Counted from the stretch's first letter, positions 1-7,570 are shown. The stretch: 10,579 nt of DNA from an uncultured Megasphaera sp. (GCA_937895695.1 CALBLM010000368.1:1-10579); one strand, 5' to 3'. Notes: generated by a model not told the origin, from the letters alone. A program made the numbers and translations.

Positions 1-1068
1 GCTTGCAAAATCACTGGCTATCTCATCCCAATGAGGCACGACGGCGACCCGCATGCCGGCTTGTTTTTCTACCAATTCCAGCCCAGCGTTGATATGCTGT
101 AACGCCACGGCGTGCGTCAACAGATAATCCACATTCAGTTTGCCACTGCGAATCAGTTCAATGGCCAGTGCATTATGCCGCGGTGCCGAAGAAAACGTAT
201 CATACACGGTAATCTGCCGATAATGCAGGAAATTCGCATCTATCGTCACCTGCGGTTTGTCCTTGGGCAGACCTGCAAAAAAGCAAATTTTCCCCATTTT
301 ACCGGTCATAGCAAGACCCATCTGCATAGCTGCTTCACTGCCTGCTGTCACGATAACGACGTTAGCTCCTAAACCATCCGTCAAATCCAGCACGCGCTGC
401 ACCGCATCTTCCTGCTGTGACGAAATATAAGCATCATATCCCAAGGAGCGTGCCCTATCCAGCCGAGGCAGACTGCGATTGATGAGAAATACCTTACCGG
501 CTCCGCGAGAATGTGCCAATTCGGCATGCATAATGCCAATAGGTCCGGCACCAATCACGGCTACCGTATCGCCCAGCTGAATTTGCATCGCTTCTTGGCC
601 ATTAATCACGCATGCCAATGGTTCTGCCAAGGTCGCGCTGAGATAATCCACACTGTCCGGAATCCGATTGACATTTCCCGCCTGAACGGCAATCGCCGGA
701 ATCCGTACAAACTCTGCAAAACCGCCATGATATTGATGGCCCAGCGTCAACCGATGATAGCAAAGATGCTGATTGCCCGATAAGCAGTACGAACAATGAC
801 CACAGCCAATTCCCGGAGCCACAATCACGCGGTCTCCTACGTCATATCGCTCAATGCCTGTCCCGACAGCCACAATCTCACCGGCAAATTCATGTCCTAA
901 TATGATAGGCGGTTTGATAGCAGCATGCCAATGAAAAAAAGTCCGAAAACCACCGCCACAAATGGCACATGCCTTGACTTTTACGAGTAATTCTCCATCT
1001 TGCACAGCCGGCGTCGGTACCTCTTCGACAACCATACGACCAATTCCCTTATATACAGCTGCTATCAT
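1..1068 (-). CDS. Zinc-dependent medium-chain alcohol/polyol dehydrogenase (3' end outside window)
   Basis: At least 356 codons are open from ATG at 1068 to the left edge; the family is usually about 340-360 residues, so little is missing. The predicted role is NAD(P)-dependent oxidation of an alcohol or polyol in the cytosol; the substrate cannot be told. Visible are the catalytic-zinc Cys in CAICGG and the GHE pair in ILGHEFAGEI. The structural-zinc lobe has four Cys (GCGHCSYCLSGNQHLC). A Rossmann loop, VIGAGPIG, follows. The second Rossmann strand ends in LINRS, with Asn-Arg where NAD enzymes usually have an acidic residue, so NADP preference is possible. Odd: the usual CGxD after the catalytic Cys reads CGGG, losing the conserved Asp. 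The start is supported by AAAGGAG about 9 bases upstream and by a good promoter. Base composition is more GC-rich than the helicase gene next door. Confidence 0.88.
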   Translation of the reverse strand, partial: MIAAVYKGIGRMVVEEVPTPAVQDGELLVKVKACAICGGGFRTFFHWHAAIKPPIILGHEFAGEIVAVGTGIERYDVGDRVIVAPGIGCGHCSYCLSGNQHLCYHRLTLGHQYHGGFAEFVRIPAIAVQAGNVNRIPDSVDYLSATLAEPLACVINGQEAMQIQLGDTVAVIGAGPIGIMHAELAHSRGAGKVFLINRSLPRLDRARSLGYDAYISSQQEDAVQRVLDLTDGLGANVVIVTAGSEAAMQMGLAMTGKMGKICFFAGLPKDKPQVTIDANFLHYRQITVYDTFSSAPRHNALAIELIRSGKLNVDYLLTHAVALQHINAGLELVEKQAGMRVAVVPHWDEIASDFAS

Positions 1069-1099
1069 TTTTCATCGCTCCTTTTGCTATTTTTCTATC

Positions 1100-1128
1100 A
1101 TTATACGGGACTGTGAAATTTTTTTCAA
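1100..1128 (-). promoter_or_regulatory. Sigma-70-type promoter of the dehydrogenase gene
   Basis: Read on the minus strand, TTGAAA (1123-1128) is followed by exactly 17 bases and then a perfect TATAAT (1100-1105), about 32 bp before the start codon at 1068. The dehydrogenase therefore has its own start of transcription and does not depend on readthrough from the helicase operon, for which I see no convincing terminator after 1180. Confidence 0.8.
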
Positions 1129-1179
1129 GGTGTATATGGATTTTTGCAAGGATACGGTATTGGATAAAAAATATATATC

Positions 1180-4038
1180 TTAGGCATTTAAATATGTATA
1201 TAATGTATCTTCTACCGGTTTGTCTAACAAAAACTGAAAATTAACAATCGGAAGTTCTTCACCCTTATCATTTGCAATAGTGGTTTGTACAGGCTTTCCT
1301 AACACGGTAACATCTCCCAAATAATAAAAATCTTTCCCTTCTGAATCACTCTTTTTGATAAATAAGAGTTTTCTCACCTGATGATTTTGAATTTGAACTA
1401 CTTGTGGAGAGGTTATCCAACTAAATTGTTGTGGTGACATAAATTTATCTTCATATTTGGTATTTGCTGAAATATCCTCCCGTTTATGATAAGTAACAAA
1501 AATAGGACACGTATTTCCTACAATAGCATATCCATTCAATGTTCCTTCTCTGTTTTTTTCGTAATGCAATATTTTAGACACATCTTTTCGCGAGTATTTA
1601 GCATACCGAATAAAGCCTCGTACTTCTTCATGTTCATGACCTATATACAGTAGTTCAAACCGATACGTCGCATATGCCAATACATCGTTCATATACTGTT
1701 GAAACTCTGCATTCTTACATAATGCCGTAAAATAGTCTGTACGAATATATTGCTGATTTTCATACGTAACCAATGGTTGATTGCCGTATTTTTCTTTCGC
1801 TGTTTTTACAAAAAACTGTAATGTTAATACATTCGCTACGCTACGCATCGTTTCATCAGTCGGTATATATCCATATTTCGTTTGAATTTGTTTGATACTT
1901 TCCTCTGTTGTAACTACTGGTTGTTGTAATATCATTTGTAAGACAAGTATATCTTCTATCCGTTTCCCATTGGCAAGTTCTAAACTCGTCATCGTCAAGA
2001 TGGCTTGATGTGCGTTCGTAAGGGTTGAATCATAGGGTTGTACACGCTGTACAAATCCATAATAGCTTCTTTTATCCTGTAGTATAAACAAATAGGGATC
2101 TTTGTCTCCCAATCGAACAAAATCCATCATCATCGGTCGTCTTCCCAACCGATATTTCATGTTACAGTACGCTTCTTTTAAATCTCGTAAATCGGCTAAG
2201 GTTTTCTTCGTATCTATGGCTTTATAAATCTGTTCTTTTGCTATAGTATCAAAATAAACAGACGTTGCTCCCGGCAAAAAATTAGTATGCATCAACTGAC
2301 GAACAAAATCTTTATCATATGTTCTATCGCCATACAACGCAATGGGAAGTAAAAAATTGTTTTCATAATTTCCTATAAAATCCAACACTTCTAGATACCG
2401 TTTATGCGGATACTTACGAAGTCCTCGCCCTAATTGTTGTACAAAGACAATGGCAGACTGGGTTGGCCTCAACATGATAATCTGATTGACCTGGGGAATA
2501 TCTATTCCTTCATTAAAAAGATCGCATGTAAAAATATAGTCCAAATAATCAGTACTTGTTTTAGCATCCGCTTCTAACCGTCGCACTGCATCAGCTCGCT
2601 GTTGTTCTGAGGCACTGCCATCTAAGGCAACGGCTCGTCTTCCATGCCTACAAAATGCATCAGCTAATGATTTCGCTACATCAACAGCGTTACAAAATAC
2701 GAGTCCTTTGACTCTATCTGTATCACTGCCATATAAATCAGCATAATGCAAAATATGCTGTACCCGCGCTTCACACGTAAGCTGATTAAAAGAGCTTTTA
2801 TCATCTAATACAGTACCATTTACCATAATTTCACGAACGCCATGATAATGAAACGGTACTAACATATTTTCTTCTAATGCGTCATGCAACCGAATCTCAT
2901 AGGCAATGTTGTGATCGAACAACTCATAAATATCAAAGTCATCCGTTCGTTCCGGTGTCGCCGTCATTCCCAATAAAAATTTAGGTTGAAAATAGTGTAG
3001 TATTTTTTGGTACGTTGCAGAGCCACCATGATGGACTTCATCCATAACAATATAGTCAAACGTATCCGGCAAAAAAGTATGCAATATGTTATCTTTAGCC
3101 AATGTTTGAATTGTTGCAAAAATATATTTTTTATTTTTATTCTTCTCGTGGCCTGTAAGCCTTCCCATATCTGTTGGTGAAAATCCTACATTCTGATAAC
3201 TTTTCTGTGCATTGCGAAGAATCATTTCTCGATGAACGACAAATAAAAATCGTTTCGGTTGACATCTATGTACATCAAAAGCCGACAAATATGTTTTTCC
3301 TGTCCCAGTAGCCGAAATTAATAATCCTCTATTTTTTCCTTGTTCACGAAGTTTTTGAATTCCCTGCAATGCTTTTTGTTGCATAGCATTGGGCTGTATT
3401 TTATGGAACGGAATATATGTCGACTGGTCTCTCTTATGTTGTACATGATATATCTGTTCATATGTGGCAATCCAGTCTTCCGTAACGGGTTCTGCACTTT
3501 GCCATAATGCATTAAATTCCTCTCTTGTTTCTCGAATCAATGCGCCTTCTTTGGCTGAGGTGAAAAAAACATTCCATTCCTGATTATGCGTCAAGGCATT
3601 AGCTGTCATATTACTGCTACCAATCACCATCGTATAATCTTCTGGCTTATCTTCTGCATGATGAAATAAATAGCCTTTAGCATGAAATGCTTTTTCTTCG
3701 GTCATCATACGAATTTCTATGTTAGGAAATTTCAACAATTCACGTAATGCCATTGGTTCTGTAAAATTCAGATACTGAGATGCTAAAATTTTTCCTTTTA
3801 CGTTCTTATTTTCAATCAACGCATCTTTAATGCAAGCTATACCACTCTTGGTAATGAAAGCAACAGAAAACAAAAATGAATCGCACTGATATAATTGTGT
3901 TAGAATGGTATCCAACACTTTCTTATGCTTTTCTTTATTATTCGTCACTATTTTAGGAACATACCGTTGGTCTGCATCTACGGTATAGTCAATAAATCCT
4001 TCTCGTAAACACTGTTCTAATACGTTATATCTAACCAT
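1180..4038 (-). CDS. PLD-like / superfamily 2 helicase / DUF3427 protein
   Basis: This 952-residue protein has three blocks. Residues about 35-185 form a phospholipase-D-like domain with one HxK motif (H119, K121) followed by IGSSNMT (139-145). Residues about 215-560 form an SF2 helicase core: Walker A SATGTGKT (242-249), DEVH (333-336), MTATPER (358-364), motif V around FNEGIDIP (508-515) and motif VI QQLGRGLRK (534-542). From about 640 to the end is a DUF3427-type C-terminal region. A single HKD motif suggests dimerisation if the PLD part is a nuclease. ATP-driven nucleic-acid translocation or remodelling is well supported; nuclease activity and a role in phage defence are inferred from the domain mix, which resembles the PLD-plus-helicase pairs of DISARM and Mokosh. 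It is the second gene of an operon with the Nudix gene: the gap is 8 bp and its ribosome site TTAGGAG contains the Nudix stop codon. AT-rich composition suggests transfer. Confidence 0.92.
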   Translation of the reverse strand: MVRYNVLEQCLREGFIDYTVDADQRYVPKIVTNNKEKHKKVLDTILTQLYQCDSFLFSVAFITKSGIACIKDALIENKNVKGKILASQYLNFTEPMALRELLKFPNIEIRMMTEEKAFHAKGYLFHHAEDKPEDYTMVIGSSNMTANALTHNQEWNVFFTSAKEGALIRETREEFNALWQSAEPVTEDWIATYEQIYHVQHKRDQSTYIPFHKIQPNAMQQKALQGIQKLREQGKNRGLLISATGTGKTYLSAFDVHRCQPKRFLFVVHREMILRNAQKSYQNVGFSPTDMGRLTGHEKNKNKKYIFATIQTLAKDNILHTFLPDTFDYIVMDEVHHGGSATYQKILHYFQPKFLLGMTATPERTDDFDIYELFDHNIAYEIRLHDALEENMLVPFHYHGVREIMVNGTVLDDKSSFNQLTCEARVQHILHYADLYGSDTDRVKGLVFCNAVDVAKSLADAFCRHGRRAVALDGSASEQQRADAVRRLEADAKTSTDYLDYIFTCDLFNEGIDIPQVNQIIMLRPTQSAIVFVQQLGRGLRKYPHKRYLEVLDFIGNYENNFLLPIALYGDRTYDKDFVRQLMHTNFLPGATSVYFDTIAKEQIYKAIDTKKTLADLRDLKEAYCNMKYRLGRRPMMMDFVRLGDKDPYLFILQDKRSYYGFVQRVQPYDSTLTNAHQAILTMTSLELANGKRIEDILVLQMILQQPVVTTEESIKQIQTKYGYIPTDETMRSVANVLTLQFFVKTAKEKYGNQPLVTYENQQYIRTDYFTALCKNAEFQQYMNDVLAYATYRFELLYIGHEHEEVRGFIRYAKYSRKDVSKILHYEKNREGTLNGYAIVGNTCPIFVTYHKREDISANTKYEDKFMSPQQFSWITSPQVVQIQNHQVRKLLFIKKSDSEGKDFYYLGDVTVLGKPVQTTIANDKGEELPIVNFQFLLDKPVEDTLYTYLNA

Positions 4039-4046
4039 AGATACTC

Positions 4047-4448
4047 CTAATACTGTGCAAGTTTTTGCATGATAGGTATATCAGCCGCGGCCCAATCCAA
4101 TTGCGGCATGTCTTGCGGTAAAAGCCATTTCGCATCAACATGCTCTTTTCGTATAAAATCTGGACTTGCCAAATGACACAGAAAGGCATACATGGTAATC
4201 GAAAAATCAGGATACTCATGATGTACCGTCATATATAAGTCCTTTTCGTTTACTTTGATATGTACATTCATTTCTTCACGCAATTCTCGTTCTATGGCTG
4301 TATGTTTTGCTTCGCCTGCTTCAATCTTTCCTCCAGGAAATTCATATTTAAAGCTGACATAGTCATACTTTCCACATCCTCTTTGCATGCAAAGAATTTT
4401 TCCATCATATTCCAAAATAGCTGCAACAACTTCCAAATGTTTTTTCAT
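4047..4448 (-). CDS. MutT-like Nudix (deoxy)nucleoside triphosphate pyrophosphohydrolase
   Basis: This 133-residue protein carries a full Nudix box starting at G40: G-x5-E46, then R54 E55 L56 and E58 E59, which bind the metal. The usual Gly near the box end is Asn61 (EEMNV), a tolerated variant. The KYEFPGGKIE lead-in is typical of MutT-type enzymes that hydrolyse (deoxy)nucleoside triphosphates such as oxidised dGTP to the monophosphate and pyrophosphate. The exact substrate cannot be read from sequence. It is the first gene of a two-gene operon with the PLD-helicase-DUF3427 gene, so it may supply or remove a nucleotide for that system or protect the nucleotide pool during its action; this is inference. 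An AGGATAGGAT stretch just before the ATG is a fair ribosome site. I see no convincing -35/-10 pair in the AT-rich 4449-4583 interval. Confidence 0.9.
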   Translation of the reverse strand: MKKHLEVVAAILEYDGKILCMQRGCGKYDYVSFKYEFPGGKIEAGEAKHTAIERELREEMNVHIKVNEKDLYMTVHHEYPDFSITMYAFLCHLASPDFIRKEHVDAKWLLPQDMPQLDWAAADIPIMQKLAQY

Positions 4449-4583
4449 TATCCTATCCTCTTTATTTCATATCATAAGTTTTAATAAATACTTCTTATTT
4501 TTAAGGAAATACATAAGATGTACGCAATACCTTGCCTACATAAATGATACTATACTTCCTTTTATTTGTATTTATCATATACC

Positions 4584-4622
4584 AAAAAGGAACTTTTAAC
4601 CATAGAACAAGTCAAAAGTTCC
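4584..4622 (-). terminator. Rho-independent terminator of the sigma-like gene
   Basis: On the minus strand the arms at 4611-4622 and 4589-4600 pair over 12 positions (11 Watson-Crick pairs and one G-T wobble) around a 10-base loop, followed by TTTTT (4584-4588). It starts 12 bp beyond the stop codon at 4635 and insulates the Nudix-helicase operon from the sigma-like gene. The plus strand has no T-tract after the hairpin, so it works in one direction. Confidence 0.88.
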
Positions 4623-4634
4623 CATTTCCCCGTA

Positions 4635-5207
4635 TTAGCTCAACTGTTTCCTTAGCTGTACCAGTGTTTGTTTGATGATTTTTCGTACGAGGCTTTCAGA
4701 GACGCCGTATTGATTGGCGATTTTACGGTACGTCCAGGTTTTATGAAACCGCAGGTATAGGTAGGCTCGGTGTCTTGGCGGTAAAATTTGTATCATCGCT
4801 TCCAAGTCCTGCAGGGTTTCCTGCCAAATGAGGGATGTTTCGGGATGGACGATGTTGGGGTCTTCGTAGGTGAGTGGCAAGTCCGTCCAGCCGTCTTTTT
4901 CGACAAAATCTTTTTGGACCATCGTCTGATAGCGGTCATGATGATAGGCTTCTCTAGCAAAGGTGTTGTGAATACAGGCCTGCATCTCACGGGGGACGCT
5001 GGCACTTCGGGACAAGTCAAAGCCATAAATGCATTCCATGGCTGCGCTGTGCGCCGTCGAGCGAGCTTCTGCCTCGGATTGATAATGATGGCGGTATTTG
5101 GCAATTTGCTTGCGAATCAACGGTTCAAACTGCGTAAGTAATTCTTGGGCAGCCTCCTGACTGCCTCGCTGGGCTTGTCGAACAGTGTGTCGTAATTGCA
5201 TTGTCAT
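4635..5207 (-). CDS. Small sigma-70-like factor (region 2-like plus region 4 helix-turn-helix)
   Basis: This 190-residue protein has an N-terminal part (about 10-100) resembling the conserved helical region of small sigma factors found on mobile elements, with LLTQFEPLIRKQIAKY followed by an acidic/aromatic stretch. Its C-terminal region 4 (about 133-189) has LPPRHRAYLYLRF and then a clear helix-turn-helix, YRKIANQYGVSESLVRKII. It probably directs RNA polymerase to a limited promoter set. Start choice: AGGAGG lies 8 bases before ATG 5207; the second in-frame ATG (MTM) is less well spaced. It is monocistronic, with a strong terminator behind it. Candidate targets are the paired motifs at 6725-6760 and 8391-8426. 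It could instead be a non-sigma DNA-binding protein with a sigma-4 fold, but the paired regions favour sigma. Confidence 0.8.
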   Translation of the reverse strand: MTMQLRHTVRQAQRGSQEAAQELLTQFEPLIRKQIAKYRHHYQSEAEARSTAHSAAMECIYGFDLSRSASVPREMQACIHNTFAREAYHHDRYQTMVQKDFVEKDGWTDLPLTYEDPNIVHPETSLIWQETLQDLEAMIQILPPRHRAYLYLRFHKTWTYRKIANQYGVSESLVRKIIKQTLVQLRKQLS

Positions 5208-5374
5208 AATCGTACCTCCTATTATTTGTTAACTACATCATACTAGATTTGGACTAAAAAGGGAATAGTGCAATATATCGAAAAAATTAATTTTATTCTT
5301 TTTATTGGATATTTATTCGTTTGTAATTATTTACGTATCATTGGATTTGCAGAAATTCATATACATATATTCCA

Positions 5375-5393
5375 TATATAACCGCGTTATATA
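5375..5393. promoter_or_regulatory. 19-bp palindrome, possible operator
   Basis: Arms TATATAAC and GTTATATA pair perfectly around a 3-base CGC centre. It lies about 168 bp upstream of the sigma-like gene and downstream of the candidate promoter at 5468-5499, so in that transcript it could be an operator or a leader hairpin. No protein partner can be named. Confidence 0.4.
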
Positions 5394-5467
5394 GCAATGT
5401 ACTGTATGTGATAATGATTTTTTATCATATGCCAATAAACGGAATGATAATACATATTATTAATCGT

Positions 5468-5499
5468 ATCATAGGGGTAAGTCATACTTACTTTGTCAA
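5468..5499 (-). promoter_or_regulatory. Candidate promoter with long spacer and internal dyad
   Basis: On the minus strand a perfect TTGACA (5494-5499) precedes TATGAT (5468-5473) with a 20-bp spacer, too long for efficient unaided use. Inside the spacer is a perfect dyad with arms GTAAGT and ACTTAC around 3 bases (5477-5491). Over-long spacers holding a dyad are typical of MerR-family activated promoters, so an activator of that kind is possible. It would drive the sigma-like gene with a leader of about 250 nt. No MerR gene is in the window. Confidence 0.4.
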
Positions 5500-5530
5500 C
5501 TAATCTGTCGGTATCTTAACGTGATACGAT

Positions 5531-5571
5531 AAAAAATACCTTGGTCGGACACAACGTGCCTTCCAAGGTAT
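5531..5571 (-). terminator. Rho-independent terminator after the DUF2922 gene
   Basis: On the minus strand, arms at 5563-5571 and 5536-5544 form a perfect 9-bp stem (ATACCTTGG / CCAAGGTAT). The loop can fold further through GGCAC and GTGTCC, and a T-tract at 5531-5536 follows. It lies 10 bp after the DUF2922 stop and closes the amidase-DUF1659-DUF2922 transcript. Confidence 0.88.
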
Positions 5572-5581
5572 CGGTTACTCA

Positions 5582-5809
5582 TTACGCGTCAATCGATTCG
5601 ACTTGGCGTGTAACGATTTGGCTGGTTTTGAGTGATTTCAAATCGCCTGTTTTCGTTGCAAATACGTTTTTGTCCAAAATGACCTGCACCGCGTCATCTA
5701 CTGTTTTTTTGTCCAAATCCTCTTTGGGATCTTGGATGGAATAGCTGACTGTCTTATTGCCGGCATCCAAAAACGTAAGCTGCAGCGTTTTGCTTTTGCT
5801 GGTAATCAT
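5582..5809 (-). CDS. DUF2922 family protein
   Basis: This 75-residue protein matches the small DUF2922 family in size and pattern: an N-terminal strand KTLQLTFLDAGNKT, a middle DPKEDLDKKTVDDAVQVIL helix and a short basic/polar tail ending QVESIDA. Function is unknown; the family is often found beside DUF1659, as here (36 bp downstream of it). The start is ATG at 5809, or GTG at 5812 just before it; AAAGGAG lies 6-9 bases upstream of both. The last gene of its transcript, directly followed by a strong terminator. Confidence 0.78.
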   Translation of the reverse strand: MITSKSKTLQLTFLDAGNKTVSYSIQDPKEDLDKKTVDDAVQVILDKNVFATKTGDLKSLKTSQIVTRQVESIDA

Positions 5810-5848
5810 CACATCATTCTCCTTTCGTTAGGGTAGCGGGCTGTACAC

Positions 5849-6061
5849 TTAGCCGCTGATTTTGCTTTCAATGATTTCGTGTACTTCAGCAACCGGGTCT
5901 TCCTGCAACGTGCCGAATGCAGCAGCAACAGCAGAAATGTCAGCCGGTTCCATGTTGGCTTTTAAGTTTGCCAAGCTGACCTGACGTTCTTTGAGGGTTC
6001 CGGCATCATCTTGATAGGTCATGATGAGTTTTAATTTACCGGAAATCGCTTCTCGTGCCAT
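5849..6061 (-). CDS. DUF1659 family protein
   Basis: This 70-residue protein resembles the small DUF1659 family: KLKLIMTYQDDAGTLKERQ at the start, then an Ala-rich helix (ADISAVAAAFGTL) and an acidic C-terminal helix. Role unknown. The start at 6061 is fixed by AAAGGAGG seven bases upstream; an upstream in-frame ATG at 6139 would overlap the amidase and has no ribosome site. It lies between the amidase and DUF2922 genes on one transcript. Pairing of DUF1659 with DUF2922 is a known arrangement in Bacillota, suggesting the two small proteins act together; how is not known. Confidence 0.78.
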   Translation of the reverse strand: MAREAISGKLKLIMTYQDDAGTLKERQVSLANLKANMEPADISAVAAAFGTLQEDPVAEVHEIIESKISG

Positions 6062-6117
6062 GTGGTATTCCTCCTTTCTCACAATGTTATCAACCTGCGA
6101 CATATCTAACGATGTTG

Positions 6118-6654
6118 CTATGCCGCTTGGGATGTACAAAGTCCGGGATACTGCATAATGCCGGTGGCAATGGCCCTGGCCGTATCGTCTTCGTGTAACT
6201 GGTAGTGTTTGATATCGTAATCATTGTCGATAAAACATACTTCGACAAGCACTGCCGGCATCATCGTATTGCGCAAGACAAACAAGCCCGGCCTTTCTTT
6301 CAGCCCTCTATCCGGCAGGCAAAGTACTGCTTTGACATTGGACTGAATCGCATGGCCTAGTAAAATACTGGCCGGCGTACCGCTGACGAGTGTTTCCGTG
6401 CCTGATGCTTTTTTGTTAAACGCATTAAAATGAATGGATACAAATATATCCGCATCGGCTCCGTTCGCTTCGTCGCAAATCACATACAAATCATCGTTTT
6501 GGCCAAAGACGACGGCAATGCCGTTTCGCTCCAAATACGATTTGACCTGCATGGCCAGCTCATAGGCCAAATCACATTCACGCAGTGCCAAATTCGTATT
6601 GATGGCACCGGGGTCGAGTTGTCGGTCATGGCCGGCATTTACATAGACTTTCAT
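6118..6654 (-). CDS. N-acetylmuramoyl-L-alanine amidase (Amidase_3), single domain
   Basis: This 178-residue enzyme is almost only the catalytic domain. It should cleave the bond between N-acetylmuramic acid and the L-alanine of the peptidoglycan stem peptide. The zinc site is complete: H9 in NAGHD, E26 in LRECDLA and H75 in FVSIHFNAF; the catalytic Glu is E138 in VLVEVCFIDN. There is no signal peptide, membrane segment or wall-binding domain, as for phage endolysins that rely on another protein for export. ATG 6654 is chosen because GTGAAAGGAG lies 8-10 bases upstream; an in-frame ATG at 6702 would put that ribosome site inside the gene. It heads a transcript with DUF1659 and DUF2922, behind the promoter-like motif at 6725-6760. 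No holin gene is visible. Confidence 0.92.
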   Translation of the reverse strand: MKVYVNAGHDRQLDPGAINTNLALRECDLAYELAMQVKSYLERNGIAVVFGQNDDLYVICDEANGADADIFVSIHFNAFNKKASGTETLVSGTPASILLGHAIQSNVKAVLCLPDRGLKERPGLFVLRNTMMPAVLVEVCFIDNDYDIKHYQLHEDDTARAIATGIMQYPGLCTSQAA

Positions 6655-6724
6655 TCTTTTTTCTCCTTTCACGATGTATATTCTTTTACCATATCGTTCC
6701 AACCACTCGTTGGATTTGTTCTTC

Positions 6725-6760
6725 TATGTATATAAGAGACGGGAGTTGTTAAAAACGCAC
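6725..6760 (-). promoter_or_regulatory. Shared bipartite promoter-like motif upstream of the amidase block
   Basis: On the minus strand GTGCGTTTTT (6751-6760), 11 bases, then TCTCTTATATA (6729-6739) and ATA (6725-6727). The same blocks with the same 11-bp gap occur upstream of the DnaD-like gene at 8391-8426. The geometry puts CGTTTT 17 bp from TATATA, as expected for a -35/-10 pair. About 75 bp upstream of the amidase start. Confidence 0.6.
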
Positions 6761-6794
6761 TGTTTTTTTATGAAGATGCAAAGAAGTATCTTTG

Positions 6795-6816
6795 TACTCT
6801 CTCTATACTCTCTCTA
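6795..6816. repeat. Two tandem copies of an 11-mer
   Basis: TACTCTCTCTA occurs twice head to tail (6795-6805, 6806-6816), followed by a third partial unit TACTTTTTTC. It lies between the 67-residue gene and the amidase promoter motif. It could bind a regulator or simply be a slippage product. Confidence 0.55.
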
Positions 6817-6861
6817 TACTTTTTTCTTTTTGCGCGAACAAAAGGCAGGGGAGTCCCTACG

Positions 6862-7065
6862 TCATCCCACCTTCACGCATGTCGTATTAGCTCCAATGGC
6901 TACGCCTGTAACGGCTGTTGGCTGGGCCTTCGGGCACGGACAGCGAGTGGCATTTCGACAAGCCTCATAGGGCTGACGAGGCAGCCACAGCGACAGGATA
7001 CGCCGAAACAGATAGACGAGCCTTCGTTTATCTATATTTCTCAAAAATGCAATAACCTGATTCAT
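6862..7065 (-). CDS. Hypothetical 67-residue protein with four cysteines
   Basis: I do not recognise this protein. It is likely real because AGAAAGGAG sits 6 bases before ATG 7065, a stronger ribosome site than those of most neighbours, and because it starts 22 bp after the preceding phage-like gene. The N-terminal half is basic and amphipathic (FLRNIDKRRLVYLFRRIL, then SLWLP). The C-terminal half has Cys at 36, 42, 44 and 63, including a CPC, and ends in GVAIGANTTCVKVG. Four Cys could bind a metal, but spacing does not match a motif I know. No transmembrane segment long enough to be convincing. Confidence 0.6.
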   Translation of the reverse strand: MNQVIAFLRNIDKRRLVYLFRRILSLWLPRQPYEACRNATRCPCPKAQPTAVTGVAIGANTTCVKVG

Positions 7066-7087
7066 TTTTTCTCCTTTCTAGACAATG

Positions 7088-7570
7088 CTACGATAGATTC
7101 TGCTGACGCAACGGAGTCATATACAGGGTAATCCGGCCTCGTTCATCCATAGCCATATTCGTCATATAGGGACGATGCATGGCGCGGTCTTGTTCGCGAT
7201 CGGTTTTACAGTTGGCAATTTCCATGGCATTGGCTTCAATGCGTTCCAAACTGATATGCGGAAAAAACGTCCGTGCAAAATTAATCAACTCCGTCGTTAC
7301 CAATGAGCTTTCTATCTTCTTTCCCCGTTGCAAGTCTTGCCGAATCTGTTTCAGTCGATGAATGACTTGGGGATGAACCGAAGCAACTGTCGTATGAGGT
7401 ATGGCATAAGACACGGGAGATTGTTCGCGTTTCATAAGACGCCATTCTTCTAGGATTTGGGCAATGGACGGTTCATACGTATATTGTTTAAGAATACGGA
7501 CAGCCAAATCATGGGCTTGCCGAACCGTCATATCCGGCAGAATTTCTTTCATCATCCGTAGTTTCTGCAT
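7088..7570 (-). CDS. Phage-type replication accessory protein, helicase loader/inhibitor-like
   Basis: About 160 residues. The N-terminal part, with PDMTVRQAHDLAVRILKQY followed by YEPSIAQILEEWR, has the look of phage replicative helicase loader/inhibitor proteins of the SPP1 G39P type: a short helical domain, then a P-S-I-A-x-I turn. The rest is charged and helical, with HISLERIEANAMEIA and a Met-rich tail. Its place directly after the DnaD-like gene, overlapping it by 62 bp in another frame, supports a replication role. The start is uncertain: ATG at 7618, 7591, 7570 and 7555 are all in frame and none has a strong ribosome site, so translation may be coupled to the upstream gene. Assignment to G39P is tentative. 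Confidence 0.5.
   Translation of the reverse strand: MQKLRMMKEILPDMTVRQAHDLAVRILKQYTYEPSIAQILEEWRLMKREQSPVSYAIPHTTVASVHPQVIHRLKQIRQDLQRGKKIESSLVTTELINFARTFFPHISLERIEANAMEIANCKTDREQDRAMHRPYMTNMAMDERGRITLYMTPLRQQNLS

Larger units (their letters stand above)
5208..5530. other. AT-rich intergenic region rich in inverted repeats
   Basis: No credible gene is found on either strand here. The stretch is very AT-rich and contains a 19-bp palindrome (5375-5393), a possible promoter with an internal dyad (5468-5499), an inverted pair ATCGTATCA / TGATACGAT (5463-5471 and 5522-5530, 50 bp apart) and several weaker AT palindromes such as the one around 5452-5465. TATGAT near 5238 is a possible -10 closer to the sigma-like gene but lacks a good -35. 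The region probably holds the control elements and a long leader for that gene. Confidence 0.5.

Noticed and set aside
4788..5141. 117-residue plus-strand open frame
   Set aside because: Antisense shadow of the sigma-like gene.
5371..5420. Fur-like box around TGATAATGATTTTTTATCAT (about 5409-5429)
   Set aside because: The match is only partial and in very AT-rich DNA, where such matches arise by chance; no iron-related gene is adjacent.
5400..5467. 22-codon minus-strand frame in the leader of the sigma-like gene, a possible leader peptide
   Set aside because: It has no ribosome site and no codon run that would suggest attenuation.
6674..6970. 98-residue plus-strand frame
   Set aside because: It crosses the amidase promoter motif and the tandem repeat and is antisense to the 67-residue gene, which has a strong ribosome site; nothing supports the plus-strand reading.
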